From assembly GCA_021826965.1 (NCBI GenBank), contig JAKAYA010000005.1, positions 16,049 through 80,048 of the forward strand: a DNA stretch of 64,000 bases, given 5' to 3'. Positions 29,348 through 37,645 of the stretch are shown piece by piece. The notes beneath the pieces are model-generated. The model worked only from the letters and a program-made list of their open reading frames with translations, ran no database searches and had not been told where the DNA came from. Positions within the stretch are counted from its first letter, which is position 1; each line of letters opens with the position of its first letter. Both the position numbers and the translations under genes were made by a program. The stretch comes from Nitrospirota bacterium (lineage in GTDB: Bacteria > Nitrospirota > Leptospirillia > Leptospirillales > Leptospirillaceae).

Positions 29348-29752
29348 ATGATGTCTATCAACACCGAAGCAATCAAGAAGAGTGTCGACGTCCTGGCACC
29401 GCACGGCACAAAGGTTACGGAATATTTTTACAATTATTTGTTCCGGAAGTATCCCGAAGTGCGTCCCATGTTTCCCGCCGACATGGGTCCCCAAGCCAAG
29501 CGTCTTCTGGACTCGGTCGTCTACATCGCCAGCAATATCGACAACCTGGACAAGCTTGTCCCCTACCTCCAACGGCTGGGTGCGGGTCACACGAAATACA
29601 ACACCCGTCCCGAACACTATCCGGCCGTCGGCGATGCCCTTCTGACGACCCTCGAGCATTTCGCCGGCCCCGCATGGACTCCGGAACTGGCCCAATCCTG
29701 GAGCGAAGCCTATTCCATCGCTTCCGACGTCATGATCAAGGCCGCGCAGTAA
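29348..29752 (+). CDS. Single-domain haemoglobin (Vitreoscilla/flavohaemoglobin-type globin)
   Basis: 134-residue globin without a reductase domain. The proximal haem ligand is His81 in LGAGHTKYNTRPEHYP, a block typical of flavohaemoglobin globins; the B-helix Tyr (YFYNYLF) and distal Gln (GPQAKRLL) that mark NO dioxygenases are also present. The tandem ATG at 29348 has AAGGAGG five bases upstream. A strong promoter lies about 100 bases upstream and an intrinsic terminator follows, so it is monocistronic. A role in NO or oxygen handling is inferred; the separate reductase at 30837 could be its electron donor. Confidence 0.93.
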   Translation: MMSINTEAIKKSVDVLAPHGTKVTEYFYNYLFRKYPEVRPMFPADMGPQAKRLLDSVVYIASNIDNLDKLVPYLQRLGAGHTKYNTRPEHYPAVGDALLTTLEHFAGPAWTPELAQSWSEAYSIASDVMIKAAQ

Positions 29753-29764
29753 CAACCGACATCA

Positions 29765-29816
29765 CCAGCCCGGCTGGCTCCCATCAGGGAATCACCCGCC
29801 GGGCTGGCCTGTTTTT
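29765..29816 (+). terminator. Intrinsic terminator after haemoglobin gene
   Basis: CCAGCCCGGC (29765-29774) pairs perfectly with GCCGGGCTGG (29798-29807), followed by TTTTT at 29812-29816. Confidence 0.85.
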
Positions 29817-29884
29817 GGGCAGCCGGTTCCGGCCAGGACATACCCGACACTGTACCGTTTTCGGCTGACTGGATGTGGACTCCG

Positions 29885-30079
29885 CTATTCGGACTTGAAA
29901 TGGAGACGGGAATGGGTCCCGTCGCAGAACGGCTTCTTGGAAGAGCCTCCGCAACGGCACAGATGGTAGGTTCCGGAACCGTCCTGGCTGACTTTCTTGC
30001 CATTGGCATCGGTGATTTCGACGTCTCCCTGAATTTCATACGGACCATTCTTGAAACATTTCACGACTGTCTTTTCCAT
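29885..30079 (-). CDS. CDGSH iron-sulfur domain protein
   Basis: 64-residue protein consisting of one CDGSH domain. CRCGGSSKKPFCDGTH supplies the three Cys and one His that hold a redox-active [2Fe-2S] cluster. The ATG at 30079 has AGGAGG seven bases upstream. It lies downstream of a cytochrome c gene on the same strand with about 120 bases between, in a cluster with a globin and an NsrR-type regulator. A role in redox or NO stress is inferred from the context only. Confidence 0.9.
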   Translation of the reverse strand: MEKTVVKCFKNGPYEIQGDVEITDANGKKVSQDGSGTYHLCRCGGSSKKPFCDGTHSRLHFKSE

Positions 30080-30198
30080 GGCATCCTCCTGAGAATGTTG
30101 AGAAGAGCTGATCGGGAACAGAAATGCCGACCATGCGGGACGATCGGCTCTTCCCGACACGGCCGGAGCGTGTCCGCACTCCCCGGAGACAGCGGAAA

Positions 30199-30561
30199 TC
30201 AGGGCTTGCGAAACGTCTTGATGTAGGCAAAAACGTCCTGGATGTCCTGTTTGGAGATCACATCCCACCAGGGCGGCATTTTTCCGTAGTTGTATCCGTT
30301 TGTGATCACATCAATGAAAAAGGAGTCTGGCTTGTTTTTCCAGAGGGCCGGGTCCCGAAAGTTTGAGGGGGGAGGAAAAGCGACCCCTCCGACTTCTCCC
30401 TTGCCGTCTCCGTTGATTCCGTGACACTTGTAGCAATACTGGTTGTAGACCTCCTTGCCGCGGGAGGCGTCACCGGGTTCAAGTCCCCATGCCACCTTTC
30501 CTCCGCCACTCAACCAGAAAACCAGAACAGCGATCACCAGACCTGCCTTAACGATTCGCAC
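30199..30561 (-). CDS. Small periplasmic monohaem cytochrome c
   Basis: 120 residues: signal peptide (VIAVLVFWLSG...AWG), then a class I cytochrome c with CYKCH near residue 45 and axial Met in YGKMPPWW near 98. The GTG at 30561 has AGGAGGG six bases upstream; a longer frame to 30618 begins with an unlikely charged segment. It is probably an electron carrier in the periplasm. It is divergent from the reductase gene and lies upstream of the CDGSH gene. Confidence 0.9.
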   Translation of the reverse strand: MRIVKAGLVIAVLVFWLSGGGKVAWGLEPGDASRGKEVYNQYCYKCHGINGDGKGEVGGVAFPPPSNFRDPALWKNKPDSFFIDVITNGYNYGKMPPWWDVISKQDIQDVFAYIKTFRKP

Positions 30562-30836
30562 GCAATCCCTCCTGTTTTTCCCCGGACGTTCGTTTCGACA
30601 ATCTTCCAATTTTTTCAAGGCACGATGGGCCCATCATAACGATAGCCGGCCGAAACAATCAACCTCATTTTTCTTTTCTGTTTTCCTCCGGCCTTGCGGG
30701 AAAACCATTTTTCCGAAAGTCTCCCGCAGCCACTCTTCGGAAGAATCGATATGCTATCCTTGAAACTGAAGCTTGGCGCATCGTCACAAGCAACAGACAA
30801 TTGTCCGGAAATCACCCTCTGGAGGCGAGAGCACAG

Positions 30837-31583
30837 ATGGAAACCGTCGGATCCTTTTCCCGCAAAGGTCTTGTCGCCGAAAACACACTCTTTTTTCAGA
30901 TCGAAATCCCGCAGGACATCAAAGACCGGTTCATCCCCGGACAATACGTCCACATGGAATGGGTGACCCCGGTCGCTCCCGAGGAAAAAGGAGACGGACG
31001 GGACTTTTCGATCGCTTCCCCGCCCGAGGAATGGCCGCGACTGTCCTTTGCCACCCGACTGACGGGATCGGCCTTCAAAAAACACCTGGAAGACTTTCCC
31101 GATGGAACCCCCATACGGGTATCGGGCCCTTACGGAGAATTTACCTTGCCATCAGGACTTGAAGAGAGAAAATGGAACGAACCCGTCGTCTTGATCGCCG
31201 GAGGGATCGGCATCACGCCCTTCCGGAGCATTCTCTTGCACGCGCTGGGACGGTTCCCTTCCGTTCCATTCTTTCTGTTCACGACCAATCGGACGGTGAA
31301 ATCCATCCCCTTTCTGGACGAACTCCGGAATCTGGCACGCAATCAAAAGAACCTTTTCCTGGAGCAGATCGTGTCCAAAACCGACATCCCGCTTCCGCCG
31401 GACCTCGAAAGCGGCATCCTCACCCCGGACCGGATGTTCGAAGCTATCGGCGAACGCGCAAAAAACGGCGACTATTATATCGCCGGGACCCCTTCCCTGG
31501 TATCCTCGTTTTCGACCGCACTCGAAGGGAGCCATATTCGCCATGAAAGGATTCACGCCGATCCGTTCTTCGGGTACCCCTGA
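30837..31583 (+). CDS. FAD/NAD(P)-binding reductase (ferredoxin-NADP reductase family)
   Basis: 248 residues with the two-domain ferredoxin-reductase fold: a FAD barrel with RDFSIASPP (the RxYS-type flavin motif) near residue 57, then an NAD(P) domain beginning VVLIAGGIGITPFRSIL near 118 and ending in YYIAGTPSLVSSF. It has no iron-sulfur or globin domain and corresponds to the reductase half of flavohaemoglobin. An ATG at 30837 was chosen; GGAGG is about ten bases upstream. Its neighbourhood (globin, CDGSH, NsrR) suggests that it reduces the globin, which is inference. Confidence 0.85.
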   Translation: METVGSFSRKGLVAENTLFFQIEIPQDIKDRFIPGQYVHMEWVTPVAPEEKGDGRDFSIASPPEEWPRLSFATRLTGSAFKKHLEDFPDGTPIRVSGPYGEFTLPSGLEERKWNEPVVLIAGGIGITPFRSILLHALGRFPSVPFFLFTTNRTVKSIPFLDELRNLARNQKNLFLEQIVSKTDIPLPPDLESGILTPDRMFEAIGERAKNGDYYIAGTPSLVSSFSTALEGSHIRHERIHADPFFGYP

Positions 31584-31669
31584 CAACCCTCCGTCAGAGA
31601 GCCGGAAAAACAGAATCTTCCTCTTTGTTCACTAATGGCATTTCTCTCCGCTCCCCGATGAGAGAGGAC

Positions 31670-31861
31670 CTACTCCTTGCGTCCCAGGCAATCCTTTCGC
31701 CAAATGCAGTCAAGCTGAGAACAGATCCCTTCCATTGCGCTTTTGAAACAATCGAAGTTGCCTTCGCGCCGCTGGATGGAGCGGATCAGATCTGCCTTTC
31801 TCAAATGTCCCGGCGCCACATGCTTTTCCTGGGCGATCTTTCGGATCTCCTGCATGTTCAT
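31670..31861 (-). CDS. Small SAP/Rho-N-like DNA-binding-type protein
   Basis: 63 residues. The N-terminal half (MQEIRKIAQEKHVAPGHLRKADLIRSIQ) has the helix-extended loop-helix pattern of SAP or Rho N-terminal domains; the C-terminal half is Cys-rich (four Cys in about 24 residues: DCF, ICS, DCI, DCL). AAGGAGG lies five bases before the ATG at 31861. It follows nsrR by 22 bases and is almost surely cotranscribed. Nucleic-acid binding with metal- or redox-sensing cysteines is a guess from sequence. Confidence 0.75.
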   Translation of the reverse strand: MNMQEIRKIAQEKHVAPGHLRKADLIRSIQRREGNFDCFKSAMEGICSQLDCIWRKDCLGRKE

Positions 31862-31883
31862 GATGTCCTCCTTCCGGAAGCAA

Positions 31884-32408
31884 TCAAGCGATTCCCGTCT
31901 TGGCCTCCAATCCGGGACCTCGAGGCGAAGCGGCCTCATCCTTGAACGACAGGACATCTCCCGTCCTATTTCGAATGCGATCGATCAGAATGGGCTTCAA
32001 AAGACCGATGTTCCCTGTAATATCGGCGAGGGTATAACCGTCCAGCGTGTTCAGAAATGCGAAAAGCGCCGTCCGAAAAACGGATTTGAGGCTGCAGACC
32101 TGGTCGATGGGACATTCGGACAGTTCCTCCCCCAGACATTCCACGAGACGGAAATCCGGTTCCGTTTCCCGGATGAGGGCTCCCAACGAGATCTCTTTCG
32201 GATCCCGGCCGAGAACCATTCCTCCTTTTTTCCCCCGTGTCGTCCGGACGTACCCGTTCAGGGAAAGGTTGTGGACGACCTTGACGAGATGATTTTTGGA
32301 AATCCCGAAGGAGTCTGCCACTTCGGAAATCGTCGCCGGACCTTCTGTCTTTGCCGCAAGATAAAGAAGAACCCGAATCGAATAGTCCGTGTACAGGGTC
32401 AACTGCAT
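31884..32408 (-). CDS. nsrR: NsrR-type Rrf2 family transcriptional regulator
   Basis: 174-residue Rrf2 protein that best fits NsrR, the nitric-oxide sensor with a [Fe-S] cluster. The winged-helix N-terminus (MQLTLYTDYSIRVLLYLA) and FGISKNHLVKVVHNLS recognition helix match NsrR. Cluster cysteines are at about 91, 99 and 105 (VECLGEELSECPIDQVCSLK), followed by the typical ALFAFLNTLDGYTLADI. The start has GGAGG seven bases upstream. It probably represses NO-detoxification genes nearby, including the globin. IscR is the main alternative but fits the cysteine region less well. Confidence 0.88.
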   Translation of the reverse strand: MQLTLYTDYSIRVLLYLAAKTEGPATISEVADSFGISKNHLVKVVHNLSLNGYVRTTRGKKGGMVLGRDPKEISLGALIRETEPDFRLVECLGEELSECPIDQVCSLKSVFRTALFAFLNTLDGYTLADITGNIGLLKPILIDRIRNRTGDVLSFKDEAASPRGPGLEAKTGIA

Positions 32409-32511
32409 CGATCTGCCTCCATCCTATGCTCTTCAGTCCCCTCTGTTCCCCGGTTTCCATCGGACAATCTTCTTCCGGGCTCCGGGGAACCTTTCACTTC
32501 TATATGTATGT

Positions 32512-32517
32512 ATTATA
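32512..32517 (-). promoter_or_regulatory. Possible -10 box of nsrR promoter
   Basis: A perfect TATAAT on the minus strand lies about 100 bases before the nsrR start, followed by an A/T-rich ATACATACATATAG stretch that could hold an operator. No clear -35 was found. Confidence 0.35.
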
Positions 32518-32659
32518 ACCCGGCCGACCCCGTCAGTCGCAGATTCGAAAACATCGTCTTGATGCAAGACCGGATGTTGATCCATTCCTTATTTCTCCGG
32601 TCATGCGGCTTGCGTCCGCCTCGAAAAAAACGGTAAAAACGATCGATCTGGAGGCAAGA

Positions 32660-33292
32660 ATGACAATCCCGTTTTCCATCCTGTTCAGTCGTCCCCGAAT
32701 CCGGACGGCTCTCATTGCCATTCCGCTCTGCGTCTCGGGGATCGCACTCATTTTCTGGCTTAAACCCGCATCGGGCTCGACGATCCGGGGGCTTTCCCTC
32801 CTGACCGCCGCGATACAGGCGCTCGGAGCGCTTTCCATCGTCCTCTTTTTCGTGGCTCTCCGGGAATATCGGAGCCTTATGGAATCCCGCCGGAAAATCC
32901 ACCGTACGGCTATCGGGAAGAAGGCACTCCTTGAGAAGGCCCGAAAAATCGGACGGAATTGTTGCGTCGACACATCGCCCAACCCTGAACACATCGAAGA
33001 ATGGATCGAAAACGCCGGCTCATTTTTCCGGGGAAGCCTGATGGACCTGATGGATGCCCATCCTGTGGCTTCGGCAGACTTTTCCGAAGTTACAGCCGCC
33101 GTCGAGGAGGGTTTTCGCTCCCTCCTCGAGACCCAAAACCGGAACCGGGAAGAAAGCAGTCTGTCTCTTTCCACCCCGGAGATTCTGGGACTGGTCCCCC
33201 CGATTTTCCGGGAGATTGAAAAAGACCATGAAGTCCAATACCGGCTTGAAAAAGAGATCCCTGCCCCACTTCTACCCGAAGGCCAGGAGTGA
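32660..33292 (+). CDS. Hypothetical inner-membrane protein
   Basis: 210 residues, unknown family. Two hydrophobic segments near residues 15-32 and 45-65 form an N-terminal hairpin, followed by a charged, probably helical cytoplasmic region. The ATG at 32660 has GGAGG six bases upstream. The tail overlaps the convergent ligase-acyltransferase gene by 21 bases. Function cannot be inferred. Confidence 0.7.
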   Translation: MTIPFSILFSRPRIRTALIAIPLCVSGIALIFWLKPASGSTIRGLSLLTAAIQALGALSIVLFFVALREYRSLMESRRKIHRTAIGKKALLEKARKIGRNCCVDTSPNPEHIEEWIENAGSFFRGSLMDLMDAHPVASADFSEVTAAVEEGFRSLLETQNRNREESSLSLSTPEILGLVPPIFREIEKDHEVQYRLEKEIPAPLLPEGQE

Positions 33293-35998
33293 CCGGACGG
33301 CCTCTTCCAGCACAGCGGTGATCCGGGGGGCGGTTTTCCCTTCGAACTGACTGGAAGGAATCACCTTCCCAATTCTGAGGCGGATTGGGAAGGGACGGGG
33401 CAAGCGACGGTGCCTCGGCCAGGCGTTGAAGGCCCCGACGATCGCGCACGGAATCACCGGCACGGGACAGGCCGACAGAATGTATCCGGTTCCCGGGCGG
33501 AACGACTGAAGACTTCCGGAAAGCGATCGCTCTCCTTCCGGAAAAATCGCCAGGGCTTTCCCTCTCCGAAGGAGATGGTAGCCGATCCTGAGACCGGTGA
33601 CTGCCTCTTCGGGATCGATGGAAACGACCCCGAGGACGTTTTTCAGTTTTTTCAGGACACCGTGTTCGAACAACGGCGAATACCCCCAGAATATCAGGGA
33701 GTGGAGAAGATCCGGCGGCAGCATCAGGGAAAGAAGAATCCCGTCCAGGTAGCTCTCGTGGTTCGCAACAAGAACGAACGGACCAGAGGGCCAGGAAACC
33801 TGCTCTCCTCCCGCAACGGTCGCCTGCCATCCGGCTTCGGTCCGGATGACCGTCGGCCAGCGCACACCGAAAACGACCGAGAACACGCCTCTCAGAAACG
33901 TGTGAAGAAAGCGGAACCACAAGGGGGGAGCGCCATTTGCCTTCGCGGGACGGCGAGGAATGAATGTTTCCTCGGCATCGGTGAGCGAAGGCTCCAGAAT
34001 GCGCGCATCGGCTTTTTCTCCCGAGGTCTTCACCAGTCTGCCGGACATCTTTTCGAGCAAGTCTCCGACCGTCCGGACCGAATCGAACATCTCCTCTTCA
34101 AGAGCCCCCCCGGTCAGCTCCTCGAGACGTCCCGCGAGTTCGATCCTTCCCAGCGAATCCAGGCCCAGGTCCACTTCCAGATGGTCGGAAAGGGACAAGG
34201 GCCTGTCCAGACCCGTCACGTCTTCCAGAACGCGCAAAATCTCCCGCTTGGCCGGATCGTCCAGAACCCCTTCCGGAACGGGAGAGGCGCTATGGCGTCT
34301 TTCCAGAGAGGAGACGATTTCGGGGAGGGCAAAACGTTTGAGCTTTCCCAGACGTGTCCGGGGCATCGGTTCGAGCGTCAGGGAAAACCCGCCGATCCGG
34401 CTATGGCCCGGCAAGCGCGCGTTCAGGCCGGCGACTCTGGATTCCATGACGGGTCTCATCTGGACAATGTGCCGGCGAGAAAACGCTTCTTCATCCGGGC
34501 GGATCAAAAGCCAGGGAACACCGTTGTAGAGGGTCAGGGCGAGTTCCGAAACAAGCTCGTCCTTTCCCAGCAATCCTTCGACCGCTTCGGGCTGAAGCTT
34601 CTTCCCGTTGGGCAATACGAGCAGCTCTTTTTCCCTCCCTTTCAGAAAAAGAAAACCGTCCTCCAGGCAACCGATGTCCCCGGTCGAAAACCAGCCGTCC
34701 GCATCCCGGACGGGACGACGCGTCTTGCAATCGAGGAGGTATTCCGAAGCGACGTTGCTTCCGCGAGCCTGAACCTCACCTTCCCCCACCGCATGGTCTT
34801 CAAGAGGACGGATACGGAGTTCCACCCCGTCCACAGCCCGACCCACCGAACCGAACCGGAAATGACCGGGGGTGTTGAAGGTCAGGACCGGCGCCGTTTC
34901 GGTGAGCCCGTATCCTTCAAGCATCGTCAGCCCCCAGGACCAGAAGTCGACGGAAGCCTGACGCGAAAGCGCCGCCCCGCCTGAAGCCAGAATTTCCATC
35001 GAAGGGCCGAACCTTTCATGAAGAGAGCGGAAGAAGAGCCGGCCGGGATTGAAACCCGCCTTCAAGCGGCAGCGGAGCACCAGGGGCATGAGGACATGAC
35101 AGACGATCCAGCGCATTCGCCTTCCCCGCTGTTCGATGCCTTCCCATATACGGCGGTGAAAGTTTTCCCACAGGGAAGGAACACCGGGAAAAAGTGTCGG
35201 AGCAAAGGTCGTGAGACACGAAAGGAGCGTCGCCGGCTGAAGATCGGGCGCAAACGCAACGGTCGCACCGTGACCGACCGGAAGATAGAGGAGAGACATC
35301 AGGGGATAGGCGTGATGAAGGGGAAGCACCCCGAACACCCGCGACTCCCGATGATAGATTCCGAGTTTTGCGATGCTCCGGACATTGGAAAAAAGGTTGG
35401 CATGCGTCAGTGCGACTCCCCGGGGAAAGCCGGTCGTTCCGGAGGTCAGAAGAAGGCAGGCCTCCCGGTTCGTATCCCGGGAAACGAGACGAACGGTTTC
35501 CTCGAGGAGCCCCCGCCAACTTTCCTCTCCGGGAAAGGGCGGCTTATCCGGATGCCGGGGAAACGTGTGCACGGGGATTTCCTCCGGACCATCCCCCAGA
35601 CTTTCCCAAAGCCCTTCTTCGATAAACAAAGCTTCCGCTCCGAAGTTTTTCAGGATGGACCTCATTTCCGCTGGAGGCATGGCGTGGTCGAGAAGAACCG
35701 GGAGCAAATCTTCGGCTTCAAGTGCCAGCAACGTCCGGATGAACGCCGGCCCCGGAGCGGCGGATACCCCGACCGGGGTGCGGACCGGAAGCTTCAGGGA
35801 ACGAACGGATCCCCTGAACTCCAGGGCCGAAAGGACCATTTCCCGGTAGGACCAGGTCCGGGGGGAAAGTCTTTGCCCATCATGCAGCCATTCCACGACA
35901 AACGGACAGTCCGGCTCAAGCTTCGACCATCCCAGGACAGTATGAAAAAGGGTCTCCGGGGTGCCTTCCGGCAACAACTGTCTCACAGGTTTTTTCAC
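33272..35998 (-). CDS. Acyl-activating ligase - ACP - acyltransferase fusion
   Basis: 908 residues, three modules. First an AMP-binding ligase (LLLTSGTTGFPRG near 190, EGYGLTETAP near 370, DGWFSTGDIG near 430). Then an acyl carrier domain (LEVDLGLDSLGRIEL near 610-620, with the phosphopantetheine Ser). Last a PlsC-type acyltransferase (NHESYLDG near 745 as the HX4D box, FPEGERS near 820). This resembles Aas (acyl-ACP synthetase/lysophospholipid acyltransferase) but with a built-in carrier and the order ligase first. It probably activates fatty acids and transfers them to a lysophospholipid or other acceptor. Its GTG overlaps the stop of the upstream beta-CASP gene, so they are coupled. Confidence 0.88.
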   Translation of the reverse strand: MKKPVRQLLPEGTPETLFHTVLGWSKLEPDCPFVVEWLHDGQRLSPRTWSYREMVLSALEFRGSVRSLKLPVRTPVGVSAAPGPAFIRTLLALEAEDLLPVLLDHAMPPAEMRSILKNFGAEALFIEEGLWESLGDGPEEIPVHTFPRHPDKPPFPGEESWRGLLEETVRLVSRDTNREACLLLTSGTTGFPRGVALTHANLFSNVRSIAKLGIYHRESRVFGVLPLHHAYPLMSLLYLPVGHGATVAFAPDLQPATLLSCLTTFAPTLFPGVPSLWENFHRRIWEGIEQRGRRMRWIVCHVLMPLVLRCRLKAGFNPGRLFFRSLHERFGPSMEILASGGAALSRQASVDFWSWGLTMLEGYGLTETAPVLTFNTPGHFRFGSVGRAVDGVELRIRPLEDHAVGEGEVQARGSNVASEYLLDCKTRRPVRDADGWFSTGDIGCLEDGFLFLKGREKELLVLPNGKKLQPEAVEGLLGKDELVSELALTLYNGVPWLLIRPDEEAFSRRHIVQMRPVMESRVAGLNARLPGHSRIGGFSLTLEPMPRTRLGKLKRFALPEIVSSLERRHSASPVPEGVLDDPAKREILRVLEDVTGLDRPLSLSDHLEVDLGLDSLGRIELAGRLEELTGGALEEEMFDSVRTVGDLLEKMSGRLVKTSGEKADARILEPSLTDAEETFIPRRPAKANGAPPLWFRFLHTFLRGVFSVVFGVRWPTVIRTEAGWQATVAGGEQVSWPSGPFVLVANHESYLDGILLSLMLPPDLLHSLIFWGYSPLFEHGVLKKLKNVLGVVSIDPEEAVTGLRIGYHLLRRGKALAIFPEGERSLSGSLQSFRPGTGYILSACPVPVIPCAIVGAFNAWPRHRRLPRPFPIRLRIGKVIPSSQFEGKTAPRITAVLEEAVRSLLAFG

Positions 35999-37431
35999 CT
36001 CTTCGCCACCCTTCCGGTTCTGGACGACATTTTTTCCGTCAGTTCGACCGTCTCATGCAGAGCCGGAACATGCACGTTTTTCCATCCCGTATTCTCCAGT
36101 TTTTCCCGGAAAGACGAGAGGGAGCGGTGCTCTCCGTGAATCAGAAAAACACGTTCCGGAACTTTCATCGACCCACACCACTTCAGAAGGTCCGCCTGAT
36201 CGGCGTGGGCCGAGAAACCATTGATGGAATGGAGACCGATCCGGACATCTTTCTCTACCCCCTGGATCCGTACGGTCTTGCGGCCTTCCAGAATGGCCCG
36301 TCCCAGTGTCCCCTCCGCCTGATATCCGACAAACACCAGGCTGGAACGAGGATTCTCCGCCTCCTGGGCCAGATGATAGAGGATCCTTCCTCCGGACACC
36401 ATCCCCGATCCGGCGAGAACAACGGCACGAGGACCCGCGCCCGCGATCGTCCGGGATTCGTCGACCGTACGCATGAATTTGAGTTCGGGAAACAGGAAGG
36501 GATCCTTTCGCTTCTTAAATTGCTCGAGAAGACGATCGGCCAGAAGCATCGGAAAACGCTCATAAATATGCGTGACATTGATCGCCATCGGAGAGTCCAG
36601 AAAATACGGCTGCCGTCCCGGCAAGCGTCCTTCGCTCTTCCATTCGCGAAAAAAGAACAGGAGGTCCTGAGCCCGTTCGACCGCGAACGTGGGGATCAGG
36701 ACCTTCCCGCCCCGGGAATACGTATCGGAAAGGACTTCCAGAAGCTCCTCCTTCGACTCCTCGAAAGACCGGTGAAGTCTGTCTCCATAGGTCGTTTCCA
36801 TCACGACGTAGTCCGAATCCTCCGGAGGAGAAGCCGGAGCCAGAAGGGCGGGTTGTCCCGGCCCCAGGTCACCGGAGAACAGGATCCGGGTCTTCCGGCC
36901 GGGCCGCGAAACGGTGATCTGGACGGAGGCCGAACCCAGGATATGGCCGGCGTTATAAAACGTGGCATCGATTCCGGGGGCAAGATTCACCGGAACGTCG
37001 TATTCGGCGGCCCGGACAAAAAGCGCCATCGTATCGATCACGTCCGCAATCCGGTAGGCCGTCGAACGGGAGGAGGGACGGTGAGTTCCCTTCTGCCGCC
37101 CTTTCTCCGGAAGATGCTCTTCCTGCAAATGGGCAGCGTCCCACAGGACGATTTCGGACAAATAACGCGTCGGAGAAGTGGCGTAGACCGGACCTGAAAA
37201 CCCCTGCCGGACGAGATAGGGAAGCCTCCCGCAATGATCGAGGTGGGCATGTGTCAAAACGACCGCGGAAATGGAGTCCGGCGCGAATCCGAAGGGCTTC
37301 AGGTTCGAGCGGAACATTTCGTCGCCTCCCTGAAACATCCCGCAATCGATCAGGATCCGGAAGCCGTCCACGTCCAGGAGATGGCAGGACCCGGTCACAC
37401 AGGAAGCCGCTCCGTGAAAAGACAGTTGCAT
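35995..37431 (-). CDS. Beta-CASP metallo-beta-lactamase RNase-like protein
   Basis: 478-residue member of the CPSF/YSH1-like MBL family acting on RNA. Motifs: IDCGMFQGGDE, THAHLDHCGRLPYL (HxHxDH, near 60), the ETTYGDRLH motif, the beta-CASP segment with SGMVSGGRILYHL, and the C-terminal SAHADQADL. It lies in the cytoplasm and probably processes RNA 3' ends or acts as an exonuclease. The ATG at 37431 has GGGAGGAGG upstream. Its TGA overlaps the GTG of the ligase-ACP-acyltransferase, an unusual partner. Confidence 0.9.
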   Translation of the reverse strand: MQLSFHGAASCVTGSCHLLDVDGFRILIDCGMFQGGDEMFRSNLKPFGFAPDSISAVVLTHAHLDHCGRLPYLVRQGFSGPVYATSPTRYLSEIVLWDAAHLQEEHLPEKGRQKGTHRPSSRSTAYRIADVIDTMALFVRAAEYDVPVNLAPGIDATFYNAGHILGSASVQITVSRPGRKTRILFSGDLGPGQPALLAPASPPEDSDYVVMETTYGDRLHRSFEESKEELLEVLSDTYSRGGKVLIPTFAVERAQDLLFFFREWKSEGRLPGRQPYFLDSPMAINVTHIYERFPMLLADRLLEQFKKRKDPFLFPELKFMRTVDESRTIAGAGPRAVVLAGSGMVSGGRILYHLAQEAENPRSSLVFVGYQAEGTLGRAILEGRKTVRIQGVEKDVRIGLHSINGFSAHADQADLLKWCGSMKVPERVFLIHGEHRSLSSFREKLENTGWKNVHVPALHETVELTEKMSSRTGRVAKR

Positions 37432-37568
37432 GATTCCTCCTCCCTTAAACCCTTCTCCGGTTTTCCTCTTCCGTTCCGGATCAGGAAAAGCCACGAAAAT
37501 TCCCCACGATTCTAGCGCATAGACCGAGAGACCGCCAGAAGATCCTTCTCCGGCCTCCAGGGCCCGGA

Positions 37569-37597
37569 TTGACACGAAGACCGGAGTCCATTAAAAT
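37569..37597 (+). promoter_or_regulatory. FTR1 operon promoter
   Basis: TTGACA (37569-37574) and TAAAAT (37592-37597), spacer 17 bases, a near-consensus sigma-70 promoter 48 bases before the FTR1 gene. Confidence 0.8.
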
Positions 37598-37602
37598 CGA
37601 AC

Positions 37603-37619
37603 TTGAGAATCAATCTCAA
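37603..37619 (+). promoter_or_regulatory. Fur-like operator
   Basis: TTGAGA-ATCAA-TCTCAA is an inverted repeat with perfect six-base arms, just downstream of the -10 box over the expected start of transcription. The inner TGAGAATC resembles the Fur half-site TGAtAAT-type. Position and downstream iron permease support iron-dependent repression. Confidence 0.65.
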
Positions 37620-37645
37620 ATAAAAGGGAGCGACGAGGACATCTT

